DNA from: Parabacteroides sp.
GTDB lineage: Bacteria > Bacteroidota > Bacteroidia > Bacteroidales > Tannerellaceae
Direction: 5' to 3'
DNA: 10,962 nucleotides
NCBI GenBank assembly: GCA_019411205.1
Contig: DXRF01000053.1
Span: forward strand, 3,230-14,191
Part shown: in pieces, positions 1 to 5,390 of the stretch
How the letters are laid out: each line of letters starts with the position of its first letter
How positions within the stretch are numbered: position 1 is the stretch's first letter
Notes under the pieces: model-generated
Database searches by the model: none
What the model saw: the letters and a program-made list of their open reading frames with translations, nothing else
What the model was told of the DNA's origin: nothing
Position numbers and translations under genes: made by a program

Positions 1-870
1 GAAATCTGGGAAATCTCAAGTCGTAACTTCAACGTGACAAGCGCTTCCGCTGAAATCGTAGACGGCAATGCAATCGTGAAGGTCGACTACAAACTGCCGG
101 CCGGCAACCAGTTCGTCATCACTTATAAAATCTATCCCGATGGCATCATGAATGTGGCTACACTTTTCACTCCGGCTCATTTGGATGGAAAGAAGATCGA
201 GATATCGGAAGCGACTGCAACCGCCACCTTCTCTCCGGGCCGCGAAAACATGAGCGAACGCGACAAGATGGTCGTTCCACGTATCGGCGTACGTTTCCGC
301 CTGCCCGCAACGATGGACCAACTGGAATACTTCGGTCGCGGTCCGTTGGAAAACTATTGGGACCGCAAGGCCGGTTACATGATCGGACAGTATAAGAGCA
401 CGGCAGAAGAACAGTATTTCCCTTATGTCCGTCCGCAGGAAAACGGCCACCACTGCGATACCCGTTGGATTTCATTGGGTGGTAAAGGTAAGAACCTGTT
501 GATTGTTGCAGACGACGAGATGGAATTCAACGCAATGCGTAACTCCGTCGAAGACTTCGATGCCGGCAAGGCAACCCACCGTCCGTACCAGTGGAATAAC
601 TTTACACCGGAAGAGATTGCCAACCGTCCGGAAATCGGGCCGTACGACAAACCTCGCCAGACACATATCAACGACATCACACCTCGCAACTTCGTTGAAG
701 TATGCGTAGACCTGAAACAGCAGGGATTGGCCGGCTACGACAGTTGGTATTCACGTCCGGAACCGGAACACACTTTACCGGCAGACCAGGAATACAAATG
801 GGGCTTCACACTGATCCCCGGTGCTAATGCCAACAGTGCACAAAAGAAAGCGGGTTACAGCTACAAATAA
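1..870 (+). CDS. Beta-galactosidase, GH2 family, C-terminal part (5'-truncated)
   Basis: The frame is open from base 1 to a TAA at 868-870, giving 289 residues of the C-terminal end of a large glycoside hydrolase family 2 enzyme. It matches the 'beta-galactosidase small chain' (domain 5) of LacZ-type proteins: the run PRIGVRFRLP, then YFGRGPLENYWDRK (bases about 328-369), YVRPQENG (about 394-417) and, near the end, a VDLKQQGLAGYDSW stretch like the one that completes the active-site wall in LacZ. The catalytic glutamates lie upstream and outside the window, so activity cannot be judged. GH2 enzymes of this size usually exceed 1000 residues, so about three quarters is missing. In Bacteroidales such proteins are often secreted to the periplasm for glycan breakdown, but the signal peptide is not visible here. 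An internal GTG at 34 is not a real start, since the frame continues upstream. It is followed at once by a terminator and converges with rny. Confidence 0.93.
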   Translation, partial: EIWEISSRNFNVTSASAEIVDGNAIVKVDYKLPAGNQFVITYKIYPDGIMNVATLFTPAHLDGKKIEISEATATATFSPGRENMSERDKMVVPRIGVRFRLPATMDQLEYFGRGPLENYWDRKAGYMIGQYKSTAEEQYFPYVRPQENGHHCDTRWISLGGKGKNLLIVADDEMEFNAMRNSVEDFDAGKATHRPYQWNNFTPEEIANRPEIGPYDKPRQTHINDITPRNFVEVCVDLKQQGLAGYDSWYSRPEPEHTLPADQEYKWGFTLIPGANANSAQKKAGYSYK

Positions 871-893
871 GCAATCCGGTTTTACATACAACT

Positions 894-932
894 AAAAAAG
901 CGGCTGCCCTATTTCCGGGCAACCGCTTTTTT
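894..932 (+). terminator. Intrinsic terminator after the beta-galactosidase gene (possibly bidirectional)
   Basis: The stem GCGGCTGCCC (900-909) pairs with GGGCAACCGC (917-926) with one C-A mismatch and a seven-base loop. It is preceded by six A (894-899) and followed by six T (927-932), so the stem can extend and both strands have a U-tract. It lies 24 bases after the TAA of the beta-galactosidase. Confidence 0.88.
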
Positions 933-995
933 CATATCAGGCATATTTCTTATCCGCGTTATTTGCGTCTTCCACATCAATATCATATTTGATTT

Positions 996-1025
996 ATCAT
1001 TGGTCGGATGCGAACCACAAATGAT
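996..1025. other. Unassigned hairpin in the convergent gap
   Basis: ATCATT (996-1001) pairs with AATGAT (1020-1025). Inside it GGT/ACC and CG/CG can pair around a GATG loop with a small bulge. There is no T-run, so it is not a classical terminator. It lies between the terminators of the two convergent genes. The rest of 933-1049 shows no gene. Confidence 0.4.
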
Positions 1026-1042
1026 GATACCTGTCGTTTTTC

Positions 1043-1077
1043 AAAAAGTAGGGCCGGACTTTATTCAGCCCGGCCCT
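1043..1077 (-). terminator. Intrinsic terminator after rny
   Basis: Perfect 8-bp GC-rich stem AGGGCCGG (1050-1057) with CCGGCCCT (1070-1077) and a 12-base loop. Read on the minus strand it is followed by a T-run (complement of the A-run at 1043-1047). It sits 29 bases beyond the rny stop codon and closes the coiled-coil/zapA/rny block. Confidence 0.87.
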
Positions 1078-1105
1078 TCATAAACTTATTCAGTAATTAT
1101 CGATT

Positions 1106-2641
1106 CTACTTAGCGTAACTTACTGCACGAGTCTCACGGATCACCGTGATCTTCACCTGACCCGGATAGGTCATTTCGTCCTGGATCCTCTTTGCGATTT
1201 CGGTTGACAGGTTTTCGGTATCCTTATCATCGATCTTGTCAGCCCCGACAATCACACGGAGCTCACGACCGGCCTGGATAGCGTATGTCTTCACTACGCC
1301 CGGATAAGAAAGAGCTAACTGTTCCAGATCATTCAGACGCTTGATGTAAGCCTCGACGATCTCACGGCGGGCTCCCGGACGTGCACCCGAAATAGCATCA
1401 CAAACCTGTACGATCGGAGCAAGCAGCGTTTGCATTTCCACTTCGTCATGGTGAGCACCTACAGCATTACAGATATCCGGTTTCTCTTTATATTTCTCGC
1501 AAAGCTTCATACCTAAGATTGCGTGTGGCAATTCCGGCTCGTCATCAGGCACTTTACCTATATCGTGCAACAGTCCGGCACGTTTTGCCTTTTTCGGGTT
1601 CAATCCCAGTTCAGATGCCATCACAGCACATAAATTCGCCGTTTCACGCGCATGCTGCAACAGGTTCTGACCATAAGAAGAACGATATTTCATCTTACCG
1701 ATCATACGGATCAGTTCAGGATGCAAGCCATGGACACCGAGATCGATAACGGTACGCTTACCGGTTTCCACCACTTCGTCTTCAACTTGCTTTCTCACTT
1801 TCGTTACCACTTCCTCGATACGTGCCGGGTGGATACGTCCGTCCTGTACCAACTGGTGCAAAGCCAGACGAGCTATTTCACGACGGACCGGATCAAAACC
1901 GGACAACACGATTGCTTCAGGCGTATCGTCAACCACGATCTCAATGCCGGTTGCTGCTTCCAACGCCCGGATGTTACGCCCTTCACGACCGATGATACGG
2001 CCTTTGATCTCGTCTGATTCGATATGGAAGACTGTAATCGAATTCTCGATTGCCGTTTCGGTAGCCACACGCTGTATGGACTGGATAACGATTTTCTTCG
2101 CCTCCTTGTTGGCTGTCATCTTTGCCTCTTCCATGATTTCATTGATGTAGGAAGTAGCTTCTGACTTGGCTTCATCTTTCAAGGACTCGATCAAACGTTC
2201 CTTCGCCTCTTCGGCAGAAAGCCCGGACAAAGTTTCCAGATGTTCGATTTCACGCTGGTGAAGTTTCTCCAGATCCTGTTTCTTCTTATCGACTAACTCC
2301 AGTTGGGTTGCCAGATTCTCCTTCACGGCATCTACTTCGCTATTCTTGCGTTGCAGTTCTTCCTGACGTTGGTTCAAATTCAACTCACGTTGTTTCAACT
2401 TAGCCTCTACAGACTGTATCTTTGAATTACGGGCGGACACCTGTTTCTCCAGGTCCGCTTTCAAATGAAGAAACTTCTCTTTTACTTCGAGCAGCTTCTT
2501 CTGCTTCATTACTTCCGACTCCTTTTCAGCCTCGCGTATCACAGCGTCATACCTTGACCTCATAAGGACTCTCATCACAAACCACACGAGCAAACCTCCG
2601 ACAATGAAGGTCACAAGTGCTATGATTATAGTCATACCCAT
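1106..2641 (-). CDS. rny: Ribonuclease Y (membrane-anchored endoribonuclease)
   Basis: 511 residues, the usual length of RNase Y, the endonuclease that starts mRNA decay in many bacteria lacking RNase E. Domains in order: an N-terminal membrane helix (about residues 3-24), a long charged coiled coil (about 30-200), a KH RNA-binding domain with GRIIGREGRN at 214-223, and an HD metal-dependent hydrolase domain with the catalytic HD pair in AGLLHDIGK (His359-Asp360), followed by a conserved C-terminal part ending in VSYAK. The start is the ATG at 2641-2639; a second ATG two codons later could also serve. A terminator-like hairpin and about 107 bases separate it from zapA, and no convincing promoter lies between, so expression probably depends on readthrough from the zapA unit. 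Its own terminator follows at 1043-1077. The protein should sit on the inner face of the cytoplasmic membrane. Confidence 0.98.
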   Translation of the reverse strand: MGMTIIIALVTFIVGGLLVWFVMRVLMRSRYDAVIREAEKESEVMKQKKLLEVKEKFLHLKADLEKQVSARNSKIQSVEAKLKQRELNLNQRQEELQRKNSEVDAVKENLATQLELVDKKKQDLEKLHQREIEHLETLSGLSAEEAKERLIESLKDEAKSEATSYINEIMEEAKMTANKEAKKIVIQSIQRVATETAIENSITVFHIESDEIKGRIIGREGRNIRALEAATGIEIVVDDTPEAIVLSGFDPVRREIARLALHQLVQDGRIHPARIEEVVTKVRKQVEDEVVETGKRTVIDLGVHGLHPELIRMIGKMKYRSSYGQNLLQHARETANLCAVMASELGLNPKKAKRAGLLHDIGKVPDDEPELPHAILGMKLCEKYKEKPDICNAVGAHHDEVEMQTLLAPIVQVCDAISGARPGARREIVEAYIKRLNDLEQLALSYPGVVKTYAIQAGRELRVIVGADKIDDKDTENLSTEIAKRIQDEMTYPGQVKITVIRETRAVSYAK

Positions 2642-2676
2642 TTTACTTATAGTTTAAATTCTGTTATATATTATAC

Positions 2677-2721
2677 AAAAAAAGCACTGCCTTACATGGA
2701 TACACCCATGCAAAGTAGTGC
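2677..2721 (-). terminator. Terminator-like hairpin between zapA and rny
   Basis: On the minus strand GCACT (2721-2717) pairs with AGTGC (2688-2684), with an inner CATGG/CCATG stem (positions 2711-2707 and 2699-2695 region) closing a six-base loop; a few mismatches lie between the two stems. Seven T follow directly (complement of A at 2677-2683). The shape is that of an intrinsic terminator for zapA, or the 3' end of a small RNA. It lies 28 bases after the zapA stop. Confidence 0.75.
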
Positions 2722-2748
2722 GGAAACGCATCTTCTTTATTCTTACAA
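2677..2748 (-). ncRNA. Candidate small RNA (possibly 6S-like) between zapA and rny
   Basis: What is seen: a structured stretch directly after zapA ending in a strong hairpin plus seven T; outside the hairpin, GTTGTA (2749-2744) can pair with TATAAC (2667-2662), leaving an unpaired bubble on both sides of the hairpin. Known: in many proteobacteria the 6S RNA gene ssrS lies just downstream of zapA, and a divergent, shorter 6S family (6S-Flavo) is described for Bacteroidetes. Inference: this could be, or overlap, such an RNA, with its 5' end inside the zapA 3' end. No promoter of its own was recognised, and a plain terminator explains the hairpin equally well. Confidence 0.3.
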
Positions 2749-3039
2749 CTATTTATCCTTCAGGTAACTTTCCAGTTCATCGGTCAGTTCCTGTATCTTT
2801 TCAGTAAAGGGACTTGTGTCATTCTTATCCTCCAACTTCAAGTTTTCCACCGATAGCTGAAAGGTTACCATGGCTAACAAATCTTTTACATCCACGTCGG
2901 AATATTTCTTCCGGTACTGGTCCATTTTCTTCCTGATTTGCCGGACAGCCTCACGGGCTACCTGCTCCTCACTCCGGTTGATCCTGATACCATAACTTTT
3001 ACCGGCTATCTCTACATGTATAAGAAATTTATCGTCCAT
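2749..3039 (-). CDS. zapA: Cell division protein ZapA
   Basis: 96 residues from the ATG at 3039-3037 to a TAG at 2751-2749. ZapA binds and cross-links FtsZ filaments in the cytoplasm and stabilises the Z ring. The sequence shows the family layout: an N-terminal beta-rich head (DKFLIHVEIAGKSYGIRI, residues 3-20), a short helix (about 22-45), then a long C-terminal dimerisation/coiled-coil helix (about 50-95) with alternating E, L and K. A GTG at 3069 would add ten residues and overlap the upstream gene; the ATG is chosen because it gives the normal ZapA N-terminus and lies five bases after the upstream stop. The upstream coiled-coil gene is clearly co-transcribed. A terminator-like hairpin and then rny follow. 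Confidence 0.93.
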   Translation of the reverse strand: MDDKFLIHVEIAGKSYGIRINRSEEQVAREAVRQIRKKMDQYRKKYSDVDVKDLLAMVTFQLSVENLKLEDKNDTSPFTEKIQELTDELESYLKDK

Positions 3040-3044
3040 CGCCT

Positions 3045-3338
3045 CTATTCGTTTAATAGTGCAATGCACTTGTCTACTTCCCGCACTAACTTCGATAACC
3101 TCATCCTGGCACTTTTCATTTCTCCCTCGTTGACAGAAACAACCCGTGCAGTCAGCATGTTATCGCATTTGGCATTCAACTCTTCGATCGTCTTCATTGC
3201 CTGCAGAAGTTCTCCTTCTTTCTGTACTAAAAAACCTTCAAGCTCGTTGATTTTCTGCTTTTGCCTATCGCAAAGTTCCATCAAATCACGAACCCTAACA
3301 TCAAATACAGCCAACAATCTTTTATGATCTTCGGTCAT
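3045..3338 (-). CDS. Small coiled-coil protein upstream of zapA, candidate division-ring partner
   Basis: 97 residues from the ATG at 3338-3336, chosen because the promoter at 3357-3387 lies just upstream and excludes the longer reading from 3428. No signal peptide or membrane segment. Residues about 13-66 are rich in L, E, K and Q with hydrophobic residues at coiled-coil spacing (for example LMELCDRQKQKINELEGFL); the C-terminal part contains KLVREVDKCIALLNE, the most distinctive motif. The stop (TAG at 3047-3045) is five bases before the zapA ATG, so the pair should be translated together. I do not recognise a named family. In E. coli the FtsZ-ring factor ZapB is also a short coiled coil that binds ZapA, so a ZapB-like role is a reasonable inference from size, coiled coil and neighbour, but not shown by sequence similarity. 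Confidence 0.85.
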   Translation of the reverse strand: MTEDHKRLLAVFDVRVRDLMELCDRQKQKINELEGFLVQKEGELLQAMKTIEELNAKCDNMLTARVVSVNEGEMKSARMRLSKLVREVDKCIALLNE

Positions 3339-3356
3339 TTCACACCAAATTCTACA

Positions 3357-3387
3357 CAAAAGTAAAGGATAGAATTGAATAAAACAA
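3357..3387 (-). promoter_or_regulatory. Bacteroides-type promoter for the coiled-coil/zapA unit
   Basis: Read on the minus strand: TTGT (3387-3384), 19 bases, TACTTTTG (3364-3357). This matches the -7 consensus TAnnTTTG exactly and the -33 TTTG loosely (GTTG also fits with a 20-base spacer). The ATG follows 18 bases after the -7 box. Confidence 0.7.
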
Positions 3388-3428
3388 CGAATCGGTTTGT
3401 TTTTTTGACAGAAAACGTCCAGATACAC

Positions 3429-3460
3429 AAAAGGCCGTTCAAACTAAAATCCGAACAGCC
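3429..3460 (-). terminator. Intrinsic terminator after the winged-helix gene
   Basis: On the minus strand GGCTGTTC (3460-3453) pairs with GAACGGCC (3440-3433), eight pairs including one T-G wobble, 12-base loop, then TTTTGTGT. The wobble pairs only in minus-strand RNA, which fits the gene ending at 3491. Confidence 0.75.
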
Positions 3461-3490
3461 CTCCTTCCAATAGATTCAGCTACGCTATAT

Positions 3491-3691
3491 TTATACTAAC
3501 GCAACGTACAATTCACCCTCGACGTTTTCGAAAACCAATTTGCCTTCTTTTGCTAACCAACCAAAAGCAGCATACATATCTTTTTCCGCTTTAATCTTAG
3601 TCGCTTTCTTTACTGCCTTAACACTCATTTTACCGCCTTCATTCAATGCGTTCCAAACAAGGCCGGCGTTTGTTCCAATCAATTCGATCAT
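3491..3691 (-). CDS. Small winged-helix DNA-binding protein (DUF2582/PF10771-like)
   Basis: 66 residues from the ATG at 3691-3689 (MIELIGTNAG...) to TAA at 3493-3491. The pattern IGTNAGLVWNALNEGG, then SVKAVKKATKIKAEKDMYAAFGWLAKEGKL and a short beta hairpin (VFENVEGELYV) is that of the small winged helix-turn-helix family common in Bacteroidetes. In this fold the AAFGWLAKEGK region is the recognition helix and the following beta strands are the wing. It is monocistronic: own promoter at 3725-3754 and own terminator at 3429-3460. The target is unknown. Two palindromes overlap its promoter, which may mean autoregulation (inference). A longer reading from 3727 would start inside the -7 box and is rejected. 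No effector domain is present. Confidence 0.9.
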   Translation of the reverse strand: MIELIGTNAGLVWNALNEGGKMSVKAVKKATKIKAEKDMYAAFGWLAKEGKLVFENVEGELYVALV

Positions 3692-3705
3692 GTTTCTTTT
3701 TGTTT

Positions 3706-3720
3706 TGTTAATCGTTAACA
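3706..3720. promoter_or_regulatory. Inverted repeat at the expected transcription start of the winged-helix gene
   Basis: TGTTAA (3706-3711), TCG, TTAACA (3715-3720): a perfect 6-3-6 inverted repeat. It begins about five bases beyond the -7 box at 3725-3732, so it covers the expected start of transcription. It may be an operator. Confidence 0.45.
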
Positions 3721-3724
3721 GGGG

Positions 3725-3754
3725 CAAATTTATAGATTAATCGATTAAAACAAA
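3725..3754 (-). promoter_or_regulatory. Bacteroides-type promoter for the winged-helix gene
   Basis: On the minus strand: TTTG (3754-3751), 18 bases, TAAATTTG (3732-3725). Both boxes match the Bacteroides primary sigma consensus; the spacer is one base short of the usual 19. The ATG is 33 bases past the -7 box. Confidence 0.75.
3737..3748. promoter_or_regulatory. Perfect palindrome within the promoter spacer
   Basis: TTAATCGATTAA is fully self-complementary and lies between the -33 and -7 boxes of the winged-helix promoter. It shares the core TTAATCG with the inverted repeat at 3706-3720, so a single dimeric regulator could bind both. Confidence 0.45.
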
Positions 3755-3812
3755 AGGATATAGATGTTTTTTAGCATAAAAACAGGTGCTTTTTATACTT
3801 TATAAGCATAAT

Positions 3813-3842
3813 TAACACTACTATAACACAATTATAGTGTTA
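3813..3842 (-). terminator. AT-rich hairpin at the end of the B3/B4 gene
   Basis: TAACACTA (3813-3820) and TAGTGTTA (3835-3842) form a perfect 8-bp stem that overlaps the B3/B4 stop codon (3834-3832). An alternative fold uses CTATA/TATAG inside. No clear T-run follows on the minus strand, so terminator function is uncertain; the stretch 3755-3812 beyond it is AT-rich and shows no gene. Confidence 0.4.
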
Positions 3843-4524
3843 TTTTCGTCCTATCCTTAACCGTGACAAGTTCCGCCTCCATGTTTATGGCTGAAACATA
3901 TTTGCTTAATAAGCCCACGGCATACTTCCCCGCCGACTCCAGGCCATCCAATCCGGAATAACCATTTATAATCATTAACAGGTGAGTGGTATCCAATCCT
4001 ATTTTTGTCCGTTCCTCGTCGCTGGTCGGAGTTCCAACCCCGCCGACCGCATCCCGGTAGACAGGCAGCCCTGCAATATTCAATTCTCCACGCCCGATTC
4101 CATGATAAATTTCACCTTCCCTGCCGACTCCCAGCACCAGACTGCCACCGACAATCTTATCCGCATCGAAGCCTCCGATGGAATATCCGCTACGGATAGA
4201 AACCAAATTGATGAGATCGACCAGCGTATCGACCTTATAAAGGGGTAATTCACGAAGAATGCGCCGCCGCAACGCTTCAGAAGAAGGGCGATAACGGTTC
4301 GGATCTTTTCCCAGACGCTTATAGGCCTGGCGGGTAGCCTGTATAGGGAGCCATTTGTTGATTTGTTCCAGTTTGACTGTTTCCCGGACCGCTTTTTCTT
4401 CGTCCGCGATCTCCTGCCAAAGCCTTTCGTCCGGTTCCGAATTGCAAACATCACAAGCCAGGACCAAAACATGCAAATCCGGACAGACTGTAGCTACTTC
4501 TTCAGAAATTGAAATACGCAACAT
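3832..4524 (-). CDS. Stand-alone B3/B4 domain protein (tRNA-synthetase beta-subunit editing-like)
   Basis: 230 residues from ATG at 4524-4522 to TAA at 3834-3832. The B3/B4 domain is the part of phenylalanyl-tRNA synthetase beta that edits mischarged tRNA; free-standing copies are widespread and largely uncharacterised. Family features are visible: YKRLGKDPNRYRPSSEAL (residues about 68-85), a LPLYKVDTLVDLINLVSI stretch (93-110) corresponding to the 'LP.(I/V)...VD..N..S' core, GGFDADKIVGG (117-127), GELNIAGLPVYRD (136-148) and DEERTKIGLDTT (169-180). No anticodon-binding or catalytic synthetase domain is attached. The residues do not by themselves show editing activity, and many stand-alone members are of unknown role. 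It follows pgeF after a 55-base gap filled with heptamer repeats. No good promoter was found, so it may be the last gene of the obgE-pgeF transcript. Confidence 0.88.
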   Translation of the reverse strand: MLRISISEEVATVCPDLHVLVLACDVCNSEPDERLWQEIADEEKAVRETVKLEQINKWLPIQATRQAYKRLGKDPNRYRPSSEALRRRILRELPLYKVDTLVDLINLVSIRSGYSIGGFDADKIVGGSLVLGVGREGEIYHGIGRGELNIAGLPVYRDAVGGVGTPTSDEERTKIGLDTTHLLMIINGYSGLDGLESAGKYAVGLLSKYVSAINMEAELVTVKDRTKITL

Positions 4525-4531
4525 AGGGGGA

Positions 4532-4566
4532 ATTTATGATTTATGATTTATGATTTATGATTTATA
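4532..4566. repeat. Tandem heptamer repeat (ATTTATG) between pgeF and the B3/B4 gene
   Basis: Four exact ATTTATG units (4532-4559) and a fifth with one change, ATTTATA (4560-4566). ATTTATA can also pair with TATAAAT at 4571-4577. It fills most of the 55-base gap. Confidence 0.9.
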
Positions 4567-4579
4567 AAACTATAAATTG

Positions 4580-5380
4580 TTATTTGTCGGTTGCTTGCTG
4601 TTTAACTATGATACCGGACAAGATACGTCCGCTCTTGATTCCCAGACGGCGGGCGGAGAAGAACTCGTCGGGATGGGTGTAGGTACAGATGCCGGCAAGT
4701 TCGATATTTCCGGCCGGAAGGCCTTCTGACAATAATTGCAGACGGTTGGCCTCCCATAAATCGATATGGGCTTTTCCGGTATCGGCATTACGCTTCAAGA
4801 TACGCGGCATTTCAAAACCAGCCTCCCGAAAGGCATCGACAACCTCTTCTCCGACTTCGAAGGCATCCGGACCGATGGAAGGGGCAATGCCGGCTTTCAT
4901 GAGACGAGGATCGGCTCCATATTCATCCATGAGGAAACGAACGGTTTTCTCGGTAATCCGCAGTACAGTACCCCGCCAACCAGCATGAACGGCCGCTACC
5001 GCCCTCACATCGGGAGCGTACAGCAAGACAGGGACACAATCGGCTGTCGAGACGGCGATACAAACGTCCGGCACATTCGTCACCAAGGCATCTGCACCGT
5101 GCATATAAAGCCGCTGTTCTTCCACTGGAAGGGAAAGAAAAAAAGGTTCGATCGAACGGATCTCCGCCCCATGAACCTGGAAAGGTGCAAAGATACGTTC
5201 GGGAGGGATTCCGATCGCATCCGAAAGAAGTTTCCGGTTTGCCCGGACGGCTTCCGGATTGTCTCCACTGTATTCGCCGGGGTTAAAGGAGGCATACGCA
5301 TCTTCACTCACACCTCCCTGGCGGGTTGTCACAAAATGAGAGATGTTGCAATCCTCGCCCAATGCGGGAAATTGCAACAT
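4580..5380 (-). CDS. pgeF: Peptidoglycan editing factor PgeF (laccase-domain, YfiH/YlmD family)
   Basis: 266 residues, normal for the family. Members are zinc-dependent cytoplasmic enzymes; reported activities include purine nucleoside phosphorolysis/deamination and, in E. coli, removal of wrongly built L-Ser-containing muropeptide precursors. The three expected metal ligands are present: His70 in PFQVHG, Cys115 in STADCVPVLLY and His132 in VHAGWRGTV. Other family marks are VTTRQGGVS (17-25), GIAPSIGPDAFEVG (164-177) and a C-terminal YTHPDEFFSARR (234-245). The ATG at 5380-5378 (MLQFPALG) gives the family-like N-terminus and lies ten bases after the obgE stop; an ATG at 5410 would overlap obgE by 20 bases, and the longer open frame to 5536 lies wholly within obgE and is rejected. 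It is probably translated with obgE. Confidence 0.95.
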   Translation of the reverse strand: MLQFPALGEDCNISHFVTTRQGGVSEDAYASFNPGEYSGDNPEAVRANRKLLSDAIGIPPERIFAPFQVHGAEIRSIEPFFLSLPVEEQRLYMHGADALVTNVPDVCIAVSTADCVPVLLYAPDVRAVAAVHAGWRGTVLRITEKTVRFLMDEYGADPRLMKAGIAPSIGPDAFEVGEEVVDAFREAGFEMPRILKRNADTGKAHIDLWEANRLQLLSEGLPAGNIELAGICTYTHPDEFFSARRLGIKSGRILSGIIVKQQATDK

Positions 5381-5390
5381 CTTCACTTTA

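Noticed and set aside
423..689. Minus-strand and other-frame open frames within the beta-galactosidase
   Set aside because: The plus-strand frame has clear GH2 motifs throughout; the others match nothing and are by-products of its codon bias.
1001..1017. tRNA-like 3' end: the minus strand reads a TTCGCATCC T-loop-like string ending in ACCA
   Set aside because: The T stem does not pair and no acceptor, D or anticodon arms are present. No integrase or attachment-site duplicate is nearby.
3040..3069. GTG start at 3069 for zapA, overlapping the upstream gene
   Set aside because: The extra residues MHCTIKRIEA are not ZapA-like, and the ATG at 3039 gives a normal N-terminus right after the upstream stop.
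4532..4566. Possible CRISPR array
   Set aside because: Units are 7 bases with no spacers; this is a simple tandem repeat.
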